Assembly (NCBI GenBank): GCA_040757055.1
Contig: JBFLXY010000001.1
Span: 62,001 to 126,000, forward strand
Direction of reading: 5' to 3'
Source: JAJZRJ01 sp040757055
Lineage (GTDB): Bacteria > Desulfobacterota > Desulfobulbia > Desulfobulbales > Desulfurivibrionaceae
DNA: 64,000 nucleotides
Made by a program: the position numbers and the translations under genes. Below the pieces are notes generated by a model that worked only from the letters and a program-made list of their open reading frames with translations, made no database searches and was not told where the DNA came from. Position 1 is the first letter of the stretch. The number at the start of each line of letters is the position of its first letter. This document shows positions 18,555 through 27,254 of this stretch, piece by piece.

Positions 18555-18572
18555 GTGAATGTTTATTCACAT
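18553..18572. promoter_or_regulatory. Operator palindrome for the TetR regulator
   Basis: A perfect 8-bp inverted repeat, ATGTGAAT-GTTT-ATTCACAT, 20 bp in all, covering the start codon of the TetR gene. Size and symmetry fit a TetR operator, so bound repressor would block transcription of its own export operon. Confidence 0.8.
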
Positions 18573-18742
18573 AACAGGGGAACCGTTCCCGTGTCAATCG
18601 CTTTTCGCCAGACGGTCACCACCGGGAGCCAAAACCTGTTGCCTTTTGCCGAACGGCGTATGCTATACTCAAAAACATCAACCCTCTTCCGGAGCAGGCC
18701 CATCGGCTCTGCTCCGCAACTTTTCAGACGACGAGGTGACCC

Positions 18743-19105
18743 ATGGCAGTACATACTGCGGAAGAACTCCAGCACATGACGGTAAAGGAACTGCGCGAAC
18801 TCGCCAAGGAACTTCCCGGCGTGACAGGTATCCATTCCATGAAGAAGGACGACCTTGTGGCCCTGCTCTCTGGCGGCGCCGCGGCATCCCCCAAGGCGGT
18901 CGCCAGACCCGCCGCCCAGAAAAGCGGACTCCCCGGGGCCGGAAAAAAAACGCTCACCAAGCCGGAGATCAAATCCCTGCTCGTCGAACTGCGCAAGGCC
19001 AAGGAGGGTGCCCAGGCCGGCAAGGAAAAGGGCAGGGTCGAGATACTGCGGCGCCGCATCAACCGCCTGAAAAAACAGAGCCGCAAAGTCCAGCCTGCCG
19101 CGTAA
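18743..19105 (+). CDS. Rho N-terminal (SAP-like) domain mini-protein
   Basis: A 120-residue basic protein. The N-terminal 45 residues ('MTVKELRELAKELPGVTGIHSMKKDDLVALL') form a Rho_N/SAP-like nucleic-acid binding helix-extended-helix. A flexible Ala-rich linker follows, then a basic C-terminal helix ('LLVELRKAKEGAQAGKEKGR', 'LRRRINRLKKQSRK') similar to ribosomal protein L29. It lacks the Rho ATPase. ATG at 18743 has GAGGTGA close upstream. It may bind RNA or DNA, but its role is unknown. A 14-bp hairpin follows the gene. Confidence 0.8.
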   Translation: MAVHTAEELQHMTVKELRELAKELPGVTGIHSMKKDDLVALLSGGAAASPKAVARPAAQKSGLPGAGKKTLTKPEIKSLLVELRKAKEGAQAGKEKGRVEILRRRINRLKKQSRKVQPAA

Positions 19106-19122
19106 TCAGCCGTGGCACCCCG

Positions 19123-19164
19123 GCCACCGCAAGGCATCAGCGTCCGCCGCTGCCTTGCGGTGGC
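19123..19164. repeat. Long perfect hairpin after the Rho_N gene
   Basis: A perfect 14-bp stem, GCCACCGCAAGGCA (19123-19136) with TGCCTTGCGGTGGC (19151-19164), and a 14-nt loop. No T-run follows on either strand, so it is not a classical terminator. It may protect the mRNA 3' end or be a small palindromic repeat. Confidence 0.7.
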
Positions 19165-19318
19165 GCCCGGTTCCCCGATCCGGCCGCCCCCGAAAGACCC
19201 GCGCAACATGAGCCATCCAGAGGATTTTTTTCAAAAATTCTGTATCACTCCGGCGAAAACCCCGCTACAATGATCCAGACCTGTAGCAGAAGATCCTTTT
19301 CCGACGCACGATGACGCC

Positions 19319-19969
19319 ATGGGCTCCGACTACCTGAACCGCCGCGAAAGTTTCCGCATCGACACCATCATCCCGACCTCGGTCCGCAAGCTTCCGGCCA
19401 GCAAGCCCCCGGAGGCGAAAGTCATCCCGGTCACCCTCACCAGGTCCACCAACTGGGCGACCGAACTCCTGACCACCAGCGAGGAGGTCAACACCTCCTT
19501 CGCCCTGCTGCTCATCGAAATCAATACCAAGCTGGACCTGCTTCTCGGTGACACCGCCCCGGCAGAGCGGCCGGCCGGCAAGCGCCTGCCGCAGATTTCC
19601 CTTGGGCAGCTGCTCTATCAGGCCAACGCCAAAGCCGACCAGCTCCTCGCCCGCCAGCGCATCGAGCGGCCGGAAGATGCGATCCGGGTGGGCGAAGTGA
19701 GCCTGAGTGCCAGCGGCATCAAGCTCAACACCATGAGCAACGTTTCGGTGGGTGATCTGGTGGAGGTGCGGATGCTGCTCAGCAACGACCAGCCGGCCTG
19801 GGTCGTGGTCGGCGGCTCCATCGTGCGGGTGGTCGTGGCCCCGGAGGGCGACAGGGAGGTGGCCATCAACTTTCTCCCCATGGCCGACCCGGTCAGAGAC
19901 GCCATCACCAAATACGCCCTGAAAAAGCAGAAGGAACTGCTCCGGGCGGAACGTTTCCAGGACCTGTAA
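19319..19969 (+). CDS. PilZ-like domain protein linked to motAB
   Basis: A 216-residue soluble protein. The N-terminus has 'NRRESFRID', matching the RxxxR c-di-GMP-binding arm. The C-terminal part ('VGEVSLSASGIKL', 'VGDLVEVRMLL') resembles the PilZ barrel, with SLSASG at the place of the usual [D/N]xSxxG, so the first residue is changed. The middle 'FALLLIEINTKLDLLL' is helical and may dimerise. No strong ribosome site precedes the ATG at 19319. It lies 63 bp before motA, so a link to c-di-GMP control of the motor is likely by context. Confidence 0.72.
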   Translation: MGSDYLNRRESFRIDTIIPTSVRKLPASKPPEAKVIPVTLTRSTNWATELLTTSEEVNTSFALLLIEINTKLDLLLGDTAPAERPAGKRLPQISLGQLLYQANAKADQLLARQRIERPEDAIRVGEVSLSASGIKLNTMSNVSVGDLVEVRMLLSNDQPAWVVVGGSIVRVVVAPEGDREVAINFLPMADPVRDAITKYALKKQKELLRAERFQDL

Positions 19970-20032
19970 CCCGGGCAAGGGAACGAGCCCGGATAAACGG
20001 ATTGCAACCATAACCCGATCCCAGAGGCGAAC

Positions 20033-20902
20033 ATGACCGGTATCATCGGCGTCCTCGTCGTCATCTCCTCCGTCGTCGGCGGCTTTGCCATGGCCAAGGG
20101 CAACTTCCACGTGCTCTTCCAGCCCGCCGAATTCGTCATCATCTTCGGCGCCGCCATCGGCTCCCTGATCCTCTCCTCGCCGAGCAAGGTCTTCAAGGCC
20201 ATCCTCCACGACATCGGCAAGGTCTTCAGCGATTCCAAGCTCAACAAGGAGCACTACATCCAGCTGCTGCTGCTGCTCAACGCGGTCTATGCCAAGATCA
20301 AGAAGGAGGGGTTGATCGCCATCGAGGCGGACGTGGAAAATTACGAGAAGAGCGCCCTGTTCCAGAAGCACAGCAACATCATGAACGACCGCGACGTGGC
20401 GGAATTCATCTGCGACACCATCCGGGTGATGATCACCGCCAACTACCCGCCCCATGAGATGGAAAACCTCATGGACATCGACCTTGAGATCAACAACCAC
20501 GAGCGGCTGGTGCCCTCCCACAGCATCACCAAGATGGGCGACGCCCTGCCGGGTCTCGGCATCGTCGCCGCAGTACTGGGCGTCATCCTCACCATGGGCA
20601 TGATCAGCGAACCGCCCGAGGTCCTGGGCCATTACATCGGCGCCGCACTGGTGGGGACCTTTGTTGGCGTACTGGCCTGTTACGGCTTTGTCGGCCCCAT
20701 GGGCACCAACCTCGAACACAAGGCCAACGAGCGGGCCGCCTACATGAACGTCATCAAGACCTCACTGATGGCCGCCTATTCCACCGACTTCATGATTCAC
20801 TTCGCCATCGAATCCGGCCGCCGCGCCATCCCCGGCGAAGACCGCCCCTCCTTCCTGGAGGTTGAAGAGGCGCTCAAGAAATGGAAAGCAACAAAAAGCT
20901 GA
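20033..20902 (+). CDS. motA: Flagellar motor stator protein MotA
   Basis: Inner-membrane stator subunit that with MotB conducts ions to turn the flagellum; 289 residues. The N-terminal segments ('IIGVLVVISSVVGGFAM', 'EFVIIFGAAIGSLILSS') and the C-terminal pair ('LGIVAAVLGVILTMGMI', 'LVGTFVGVLACYGFVGP') give four membrane helices. The cytoplasmic loop contains the charged region that contacts FliG. ATG at 20033 follows GAGGCG. It overlaps motB by 22 bp. Confidence 0.95.
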   Translation: MTGIIGVLVVISSVVGGFAMAKGNFHVLFQPAEFVIIFGAAIGSLILSSPSKVFKAILHDIGKVFSDSKLNKEHYIQLLLLLNAVYAKIKKEGLIAIEADVENYEKSALFQKHSNIMNDRDVAEFICDTIRVMITANYPPHEMENLMDIDLEINNHERLVPSHSITKMGDALPGLGIVAAVLGVILTMGMISEPPEVLGHYIGAALVGTFVGVLACYGFVGPMGTNLEHKANERAAYMNVIKTSLMAAYSTDFMIHFAIESGRRAIPGEDRPSFLEVEEALKKWKATKS

Positions 20903-21690
20903 CCGTCATCATCAAAAAAAAGAAGAAGGGCGGGGCTGGCGGCCATCACGGCGGCAGCTGGAAGGTGGCCTATGCCGACTTCGTCACCGCCATGATGGCC
21001 TTCTTCCTGCTCATGTGGCTGCTCAGCTCCGTGCCCCAGGAAAAAAAAGAGGAAATCGCCTACTATTTCAAGCACTTCAGCCTGTTTGAAGACGGGTCGG
21101 GCACCCGTCAGCAGCTGGGCATCAGCACCCAGGAAAGCGCGCCGCAGATCACCATCGAACCCATCCCGCCCGTCGGGGAGTCCGATGCGGCGGAGCAGGC
21201 CGAGGATCTCAAGGAGCAGCTCGAAAAGGAGATTTCCGAACGCATGGAGAGCCTCAAGGATCAGGTGACCATCACCCTGTTCCAGGGCGGGGTCAAGGTG
21301 GACATCATGGACAAGGTGGGCACCCCGATGTTCGCCCTGGGCAGCACCGAACTGACCGACGACGGCAAGAAGCTCATCGCCCTGATCAGCGAAAACATCA
21401 AGGAAACCAAATACCAGGTGGAGATCGAAGGCCACACCGACGCCGTCACATACTCCACCCGCCAATACGGCAACTGGGAACTCTCCACCGCCCGGGCCTC
21501 GGCCGCGCGGGTGGCGCTGGAAAAAAACGGCCTGGACGCCGCCCGCCTCATCCGCGTCTCCGGCTACGCCGCCACCCAGCCGGTCATCAAGGAAAACCCC
21601 TACGACCCGCGCAACCGCCGGATCAGCCTGCGCCTTTATCCGGAGGAGACCAAAGGCGGGGCTCCGCCACCCAAGCCGCAGCAGCCATAG
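20881..21690 (+). CDS. motB: Flagellar motor stator protein MotB
   Basis: A 269-residue stator subunit. Basic N-terminus ('IIKKKKKGGAGGHHGG'), one membrane helix with the ion-carrying Asp in 'YADFVTAMMAFFLLMWLL', then a periplasmic OmpA-like peptidoglycan-binding domain ('IEGHTDAVTYS', 'NWELSTARASAARVAL', 'NPYDPRNRRISL'). The start lies inside motA (22-bp overlap), giving coupled translation. The Asp in the helix suits a proton-driven motor, but sodium cannot be ruled out. Confidence 0.95.
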   Translation: MESNKKLTVIIKKKKKGGAGGHHGGSWKVAYADFVTAMMAFFLLMWLLSSVPQEKKEEIAYYFKHFSLFEDGSGTRQQLGISTQESAPQITIEPIPPVGESDAAEQAEDLKEQLEKEISERMESLKDQVTITLFQGGVKVDIMDKVGTPMFALGSTELTDDGKKLIALISENIKETKYQVEIEGHTDAVTYSTRQYGNWELSTARASAARVALEKNGLDAARLIRVSGYAATQPVIKENPYDPRNRRISLRLYPEETKGGAPPPKPQQP

Positions 21691-21800
21691 CCTCCGCCAA
21701 AAAGGTTTTGTAGTTTTCCCTGAACTGAAGTACTACTCTTCCTGTAGCGCTGCAACGATGTCAGAGCTTCCACCGGAAACCTGCGTGGATGAGGGGGCTG

Positions 21801-22919
21801 ATGTCCGGAACCAGCTGTTGCCACCAAGTCACCCGTCTCTTTGCCCGGGCCGATATCCGCCTGGACGGCGACCGGCCATGGGATGTCCAGGTCCGACGCC
21901 GGGAGTTCTACCCCCGGCTCCTGGCCCAGGGATCCCTTGGCCTCGGCGAGTCCTACATGGACGGCTGGTGGGAGTGCCCTGCCATCGACGAGATGGTCCA
22001 CCGGGCCTTCAGGGCCGGCCTTGCCGACGCCGTTTTTCCGTTCCGGCGCGCCGTTCTGCGCCTTGCCTCCCGGCTCACCAATCGCCAGAAGGCCTCCCGC
22101 GCCCGTCAGGTCGCCACCCGCCACTACGACATCGGCAACGACCTCTACGCAGCCATGCTTGACCGCCGCATGATCTACAGTTGCGCCTACTGGCGGAATG
22201 CCTCATCCCTCGACGAGGCCCAGGAGGCGAAGCTCGGCCTCATCTGCCGCAAACTCCGGCTGGAACCCGGCATGCGCCTCCTGGACATCGGCTGCGGCTG
22301 GGGCGGCCTGGCCCGTTTCGCCGCGGAACGCTACGGCGTCACCGTCACCGGCGTCACCGTTTCCCGCGAGCAGGCCGCATTCGCCGCCGCTCGCTGCGAG
22401 GGGCTGCCGGTCTCCATCCTGCTCCAGGACTACCGCAGCGTCAGCGGCATCTTCGACCGCATCGTCTCGGTCGGCATGTTCGAGCACGTCGGCCACAAGA
22501 ACTACCGCACCTTCATGCAGCGCTGCCGGGACCTTCTTGTCCCGGACGGCCTCTTTCTTCTGCACACCATCGGCGGCAACGCCTCCACCTGCGCCATCGA
22601 CCCGTGGATCGACCGTTACATCTTCCCCAATGCCGTGCTTCCTTCTCCCGGCCAGATCACAAACGCCAGCGAAGCGTTCTTCGTCATGGAGGACTGGCAC
22701 AGCTTCGGTTCCGATTACGATCCCACCCTGATGGCCTGGCATGCCAACTTCGCCGCCCACTGGCCACGGCTCAAGGAAAGATACGGCGAACGCTTCCGCC
22801 GCATGTGGCGGTACTATCTCCTCGCCTGCGCCGGCTCCTTCCGGGCCAGGGAAAACCAGGTCTGGCAGGTCGTTTTCTCGTCGCACGGGGTGGCCGGCGG
22901 CTATCCGGCGTGCCGCTGA
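21801..22919 (+). CDS. cfa: Cyclopropane-fatty-acyl-phospholipid synthase
   Basis: SAM-dependent enzyme adding a methylene across cis double bonds of membrane lipid acyl chains; 372 residues. It follows the E. coli Cfa pattern closely: 'EGSLGLGESYMDGWW'-like 'QGSLGLGESYMDGWWEC', 'HYDIGNDLY', 'MIYSCAYW', SAM site 'LLDIGCGWGGLARFAA', 'VSVGMFEHVGHKNYRTF' and 'FVMEDWHSFGSDYD'. The ATG at 21801 has GAGGGGG at suitable spacing; an in-frame ATG at 21789 would add four residues. Confidence 0.95.
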   Translation: MSGTSCCHQVTRLFARADIRLDGDRPWDVQVRRREFYPRLLAQGSLGLGESYMDGWWECPAIDEMVHRAFRAGLADAVFPFRRAVLRLASRLTNRQKASRARQVATRHYDIGNDLYAAMLDRRMIYSCAYWRNASSLDEAQEAKLGLICRKLRLEPGMRLLDIGCGWGGLARFAAERYGVTVTGVTVSREQAAFAAARCEGLPVSILLQDYRSVSGIFDRIVSVGMFEHVGHKNYRTFMQRCRDLLVPDGLFLLHTIGGNASTCAIDPWIDRYIFPNAVLPSPGQITNASEAFFVMEDWHSFGSDYDPTLMAWHANFAAHWPRLKERYGERFRRMWRYYLLACAGSFRARENQVWQVVFSSHGVAGGYPACR

Positions 22920-22955
22920 GGCCAAGGCCCACACCACCACTCCAAGGTCTCCGCC

Positions 22956-23732
22956 ATGTTTGTTGCCAAAAAAATCATCACCCTGCTGCTCATGCCGCTG
23001 CCGCTCTGCCTGATCCTGGGGCTGGCGGGCCTTGCGCTGCTCTGGTTCTCCCGCCGCCAGCACGCCGGCAAGGCACTGGTGGCGGCGGCGCTTTTTCTCC
23101 TGCTCGGGGCCAGCTCCCCCTGGGTCGCCAACCGGCTTGTCGGCTCGCTGGAGCGCCACCATCCGCCGATCCTCACCCGCCAGCCGGGCGTGAAATACAT
23201 CGTCGTGCTGGGCGGCGGCCACGTCTCGGAACAGGGGTTGCCCCCCACCAGCCGGCTTACCGGCTCCTCCCTGGCCCGGCTGGTCGAGGGCATCCGCCTC
23301 CACCGCCTCCATCCCGGCAGCAAGATGCTGCTCTCGGGGGGGCCGGTCTTCGATCCGGTGGCTGAGGCCGTCACCATGCGGGCCGTGGCCCTGGGCCTGG
23401 GGGTGCCGGCCCGTGACATCGTCATCGAGGACGCTTCCCGCGACACGGCGGAGCAGGCGGCGCAACTGGCCCCGCTGCTCCGCAACACCCCTTTTCTGCT
23501 GGTCACCTCCGCGAGCCACCTGCCGCGGGCCATGGCGCTTTTCCGCGGCCAGGGCCTGACCCCCACGGCCGCTCCCACCGATTACCGGGTGAAGCACGGC
23601 GAACGTTCCGGCCCCGGCCATTACTTTCCCAGTGCCGGCTCACTGGGCAGGACCGGCAGCGCCACCCACGAATATCTGGGCCTGGCGTGGAGCAAGGTCC
23701 GCTCCCTGCTGCCCCAGAGGATCGCCCCCTGA
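22956..23732 (+). CDS. YdcF/ElyC family (DUF218) envelope protein
   Basis: A 258-residue inner-membrane protein with two N-terminal helices ('IITLLLMPLPLCLILGLAGL', 'ALVAAALFLLLGASSPWVAN') and a DUF218 domain: 'IVVLGGGHVSEQG', 'MLLSGGPV', 'IVIEDASRDTAEQA' and 'LLVTSASHLPRAMALF'. E. coli ElyC of this family supports peptidoglycan and lipid-carrier metabolism. ATG at 22956 has AAGGTCT upstream. Same strand as cfa, 36 bp downstream. Confidence 0.85.
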   Translation: MFVAKKIITLLLMPLPLCLILGLAGLALLWFSRRQHAGKALVAAALFLLLGASSPWVANRLVGSLERHHPPILTRQPGVKYIVVLGGGHVSEQGLPPTSRLTGSSLARLVEGIRLHRLHPGSKMLLSGGPVFDPVAEAVTMRAVALGLGVPARDIVIEDASRDTAEQAAQLAPLLRNTPFLLVTSASHLPRAMALFRGQGLTPTAAPTDYRVKHGERSGPGHYFPSAGSLGRTGSATHEYLGLAWSKVRSLLPQRIAP

Positions 23733-23764
23733 AGTTCCCTTCCACCTCCCAAGGAGAAGACGTC

Positions 23765-24676
23765 ATGCGCATCTTCGTCGTTGGCGGCACCGGCTTCATC
23801 GGTTCCCACCTCCTGCCCCGCCTCCTCCACGATGGCCATGAGGTCAGGGCCCTGATCCGCTCGCCGCGCAAGGCCGCCCGGCTGCCGGACGGCGTGGCGG
23901 CGGTGGCAGGCGATCCCTCCCAACCCGGCCCCTGGCAGGAGGAGGTACGGCAGGCCGGGGCAGTCATCAACCTCGCCGGCTTCAACATCTTTGCCCGCTG
24001 GACCGCCAAAAACAGGGCGTTGATCCGCGACAGCCGCATCCGCTCCACCCGCCACATCGTCGAGGCCATCTCCGCGGACATATCCTCCCAGGCGCCGGTT
24101 CTGATCAGCGCCAGCGCCGTGGGCTATTTCGGCTTTGACGACGGCACCGACAAAGGCGAGGATGCCCCGGCCGGCGACGATTTTCTCGCCAGGGTCTGCG
24201 TGGATTGGGAAAAGGAGGCGTTCAAGGCCTGCCACAAGGGCGCCCGGGTAATCACCGCCCGGATCGGCATCGTGCTGGGCGCCGACGGCGGGGCGCTGAC
24301 CAGGATGCTGCCCGCCTTCCGGCTCGGGGTGGCGGGCCGGCTCGGCAATGGCCGGCAATGGTTTCCGTGGATCCACATCAACGACCTGGTCGCCATCCTT
24401 TCTTTCTGCCTCGACCATGCGGAAATCAACGGCCCGGTCAACTGCTGCGCGCCCTCTCCCGTCACCAACCGTGAGTTCACCAGAACCTTGAGCCGGGTGC
24501 TGCGCCGCCCCGCGATCCTGCCGGTGCCCGGCTGGGTGGTGCGGCTGGCCCTGGGCGAACTCAGCGCCGTGGTGCTCAAAAGCCCCCGGATGGTGCCGGC
24601 AGTCCTGATGAAACACCGGTTCCCCTTCCGCTATCCGGAACTGGAACCGGCCCTGTGCGAGTTGCTGCGCCCGTAA
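23765..24676 (+). CDS. TIGR01777 family NAD-dependent epimerase-like protein
   Basis: A 303-residue short-chain dehydrogenase-like protein of the YfcH/SulA type. N-terminal Rossmann motif 'VGGTGFIGSHLLPRL', then 'INLAGFNIFARWTAKNRALI' and 'LISASAVGYFG', which are marks of TIGR01777, and the DUF1731 end ('VLKSPRMVPAVLMKHRFPFRYPE'). ATG at 23765 follows AAGGAGAA. It is 32 bp after the ElyC-like gene. The substrate of this family is not known. Confidence 0.88.
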   Translation: MRIFVVGGTGFIGSHLLPRLLHDGHEVRALIRSPRKAARLPDGVAAVAGDPSQPGPWQEEVRQAGAVINLAGFNIFARWTAKNRALIRDSRIRSTRHIVEAISADISSQAPVLISASAVGYFGFDDGTDKGEDAPAGDDFLARVCVDWEKEAFKACHKGARVITARIGIVLGADGGALTRMLPAFRLGVAGRLGNGRQWFPWIHINDLVAILSFCLDHAEINGPVNCCAPSPVTNREFTRTLSRVLRRPAILPVPGWVVRLALGELSAVVLKSPRMVPAVLMKHRFPFRYPELEPALCELLRP

Positions 24677-24697
24677 CCCATGCCGGAGGAGCGAACC

Positions 24698-26404
24698 ATG
24701 CCGCAGGAAATCAACATCGTCATCGGTGGCGAGGCCGGCCAGGGGCTGGTGACCATCGGCCAGCTGCTCAGCAAGGTGCTGGTGCGCGCCGGCTGCGAAA
24801 TTTTCATCAGCCAGAGCTACCATTCCCGCATCCGCGGCGGTCACAATACCTTTGCCATCCGCACCGGCACGATCCCTTTTCACGCCCCCCGCCAGGCCAT
24901 CGACCTGCTGGTGGCCTTGAACGAAGAGAGCGTGGCCCTGCACCAAAGCGAGCTCGCGGCAGGCGGCCTCATCATCGCCGATGCGGCCTTTGCCCCGGAC
25001 GCCGCCGCGGCCGTGGCGGTGCCCTTTGCCGAGCTGGGGCCGGAAAAATTCTGGAATACCGCGGCCCTCGGTCTTATTGGCAGCATCCTCGGCCTGCCGG
25101 CCGACCTCCTCTTTCAGGCCATCGAAGAGCTGCTCGGCGCCAAACACCCGGAAACCCTCGCGGCAAACCGGGAGGTGCTGGACCGCAGCTGCCAATGGGC
25201 CGCGGAGCGGATCAAAGGCCACCATTTCAAGCTTGCCGACAGCCGCGCCGCCGCCGAACGCCTGATGCTCAACGGCAACGAGGCCATCGCCCTCGGCGCC
25301 CTGGCCGGCGGCCTCAAGTTCTGCGCTTTCTACCCGATGACGCCCGCCACCTCCATCGTACTCAATCTCATTGCCCATGCCGACGCCATGGGCTGCGTGG
25401 TCGAACAGGCCGAGGATGAAATCGCCGCCATCAACATGGCCATCGGCGCCTCCTTTGCCGGAGCGCCCAGCATGGTGGCCACCTCTGGCGGCGGTTTTGC
25501 CTTGATGACCGAAGGGGTGAGCCTGGCGGGCATGACCGAGACCCCGCTGCTGATCGTGATCGCCCAGCGGCCTGGGCCCGCCACCGGATTGCCGACCCGC
25601 ACCGAGCAGGGAGATCTCGGTTTCGTGCTCCACAGCGGCCATGGCGAATTCCCGCGGGCGCTCTTCGCCCCTGGCGATCTGGAATCCTGCTATGCCCTGA
25701 CCCAGCGGGCCCTTGCCCTGGCGGAACGCTGCCAGACCCCGGTTTTCCTCCTTACCGACCAGTTCCTGGCCGATTCCTCCCGCGCCATCGCCCCCTTTGA
25801 CCCTGAAAACATCGCACCGGTCCGTGCCGGCGCCGACCCGGGGTCGATGACGGCACCCTACCGCCGCTACGCCGTCACCGAAAGCGGCATTTCGCCCCGG
25901 CTGCTGCCCGGCGTTTCGGAACACCTGGTGGTGGCGGACAGCGACGAGCACGACGAGGAAGGCCACATCACCGAGGAACAACCGGTGCGCATCGCCATGG
26001 TGGACAAACGGCTCCGCAAGTTCGCCGGCCTCCGGCAGGAGGTACTGCCGCCGCACCATGAAGGCCCGGCGGATGCGGACCTGCTTCTGGTCGGCTGGGG
26101 GTCGACCAGGGGGCCGCTCCGGGAGGCGGCGGAGATCCTGGCGAATCAGGGCCGCAGGGTGGCCACCCTCCACTTCACCCAGATCTGGCCGCTTGTTCCG
26201 GAACAGTTTCGCGACCTGCTGGCAACGGCCGGGACGGTGGTCTGCGTCGAAGGAAACGCCACCGGCCAGTTCGCCCGACTCATCAGGCAGGAGAGCGGCT
26301 TTTCCATCCCGCACCAGGTACTGCGCTACGACGGCCTGCCCTTTACCGCCCGCTATATCCTCGACCGGCTGGATCACCTCATGCCGAAAGGAGCACAACC
26401 ATGA
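24698..26404 (+). CDS. korA: 2-oxoacid:ferredoxin oxidoreductase, fused gamma-alpha subunit
   Basis: A 568-residue protein joining a gamma domain ('GEAGQGLVTIGQLLSKVL', 'SYHSRIRGGHNTF', residues 1-180) and an alpha domain ('NGNEAIALGALAGGLKFCAFYPMTPAT', 'EQAEDEIAAINMAIGASFAG', 'TSGGGFALMTEGVSLAG'). With the beta subunit it interconverts a 2-oxoacid and acyl-CoA with ferredoxin. Start at 24698 has GGAGGAG upstream; an ATG six codons earlier is less likely. The stop overlaps the beta start (ATGA). No separate 4Fe-4S delta subunit is adjacent. 2-oxoglutarate is the likely substrate by family. Confidence 0.92.
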   Translation: MPQEINIVIGGEAGQGLVTIGQLLSKVLVRAGCEIFISQSYHSRIRGGHNTFAIRTGTIPFHAPRQAIDLLVALNEESVALHQSELAAGGLIIADAAFAPDAAAAVAVPFAELGPEKFWNTAALGLIGSILGLPADLLFQAIEELLGAKHPETLAANREVLDRSCQWAAERIKGHHFKLADSRAAAERLMLNGNEAIALGALAGGLKFCAFYPMTPATSIVLNLIAHADAMGCVVEQAEDEIAAINMAIGASFAGAPSMVATSGGGFALMTEGVSLAGMTETPLLIVIAQRPGPATGLPTRTEQGDLGFVLHSGHGEFPRALFAPGDLESCYALTQRALALAERCQTPVFLLTDQFLADSSRAIAPFDPENIAPVRAGADPGSMTAPYRRYAVTESGISPRLLPGVSEHLVVADSDEHDEEGHITEEQPVRIAMVDKRLRKFAGLRQEVLPPHHEGPADADLLLVGWGSTRGPLREAAEILANQGRRVATLHFTQIWPLVPEQFRDLLATAGTVVCVEGNATGQFARLIRQESGFSIPHQVLRYDGLPFTARYILDRLDHLMPKGAQP

Positions 26405-27252
26405 CCACCATCGAACAGTACGGCGAATTCGAGACCGCCTGGTGCCCGGGATGCGGCAATTTTGCCATCCTCAAGGCACTGAAGCAGGCGCTGGCAGCCT
26501 GCGATCTCGCCCCCCATCAGGTGCTCCTGGTTTCCGGCATCGGCCAGGCCGCCAAGACTCCCCACTACCTCAAGGCCAACGTCTTCAACGGCCTCCATGG
26601 CCGCAGCCTGCCGGTGGCCACCGGTGCCAGGCTCGCCAGCCCGGAACTGGTCGTCATCGCCGAAAGCGGCGACGGCTGCATGTACGGCGAGGGCGGCAAC
26701 CATTTCCTCGCCGCCCTCCGCCGCAATCTCGACCTGACCATCCTGGTGCACGACAACCAGGTCTATGGCCTCACCAAGGGCCAGGCCAGCCCCACCTCGG
26801 ATCAGGGGTTCGTCACCAAAACCCAGCCCCACGGCGCACCATCCGCCGCGTTCAATCCGGTGGCAGTGGCGGTGGCCATGGACACCTCCTTTGTCGCCCG
26901 CGGCTTTGCCGGCATGCCGGACCACCTGGCCGGCCTCATCGCCCAGGCCATACGGCACCGGGGCACCGCGCTGGTGGACATTCTCCAGCCCTGCGTCTCC
27001 TTCAACCCGGTCAACACCTTCAAGTGGTACCGGGAGCGCTGCTACGAACTGCCAGCCGAGTACGACCCGACCGACCAGGAACTGGCCCGGAAAACCGCGG
27101 CGGAGTTCGGCGAACGCATCCCGCTCGGCATCCTCTACCGGCATGAAAAGCCGCTTTTTGAGGAACATTTCGCGATGCTGGGGCAGGGGCCGCTTTCCCG
27201 GCAGGAGGTCTCCCGCCCGGCCCTCCGGCAGGTGATGGAATCCTACCGCTGA
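26401..27252 (+). CDS. korB: 2-oxoacid:ferredoxin oxidoreductase, beta subunit
   Basis: A 283-residue thiamin-diphosphate subunit. Cluster ligands are in 'TAWCPGCGNFAIL', the TPP site is 'GDGCMYGEGGNHFLAALRRN' followed by 'NQVYGLTKGQASPTS', and the fourth Cys is in 'ILQPCVSFN'. It pairs with the fused gamma-alpha subunit through a start/stop overlap. The gene ends 2 bp from the convergent cheX gene. Confidence 0.94.
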   Translation: MTTIEQYGEFETAWCPGCGNFAILKALKQALAACDLAPHQVLLVSGIGQAAKTPHYLKANVFNGLHGRSLPVATGARLASPELVVIAESGDGCMYGEGGNHFLAALRRNLDLTILVHDNQVYGLTKGQASPTSDQGFVTKTQPHGAPSAAFNPVAVAVAMDTSFVARGFAGMPDHLAGLIAQAIRHRGTALVDILQPCVSFNPVNTFKWYRERCYELPAEYDPTDQELARKTAAEFGERIPLGILYRHEKPLFEEHFAMLGQGPLSRQEVSRPALRQVMESYR

Positions 27253-27254
27253 CC

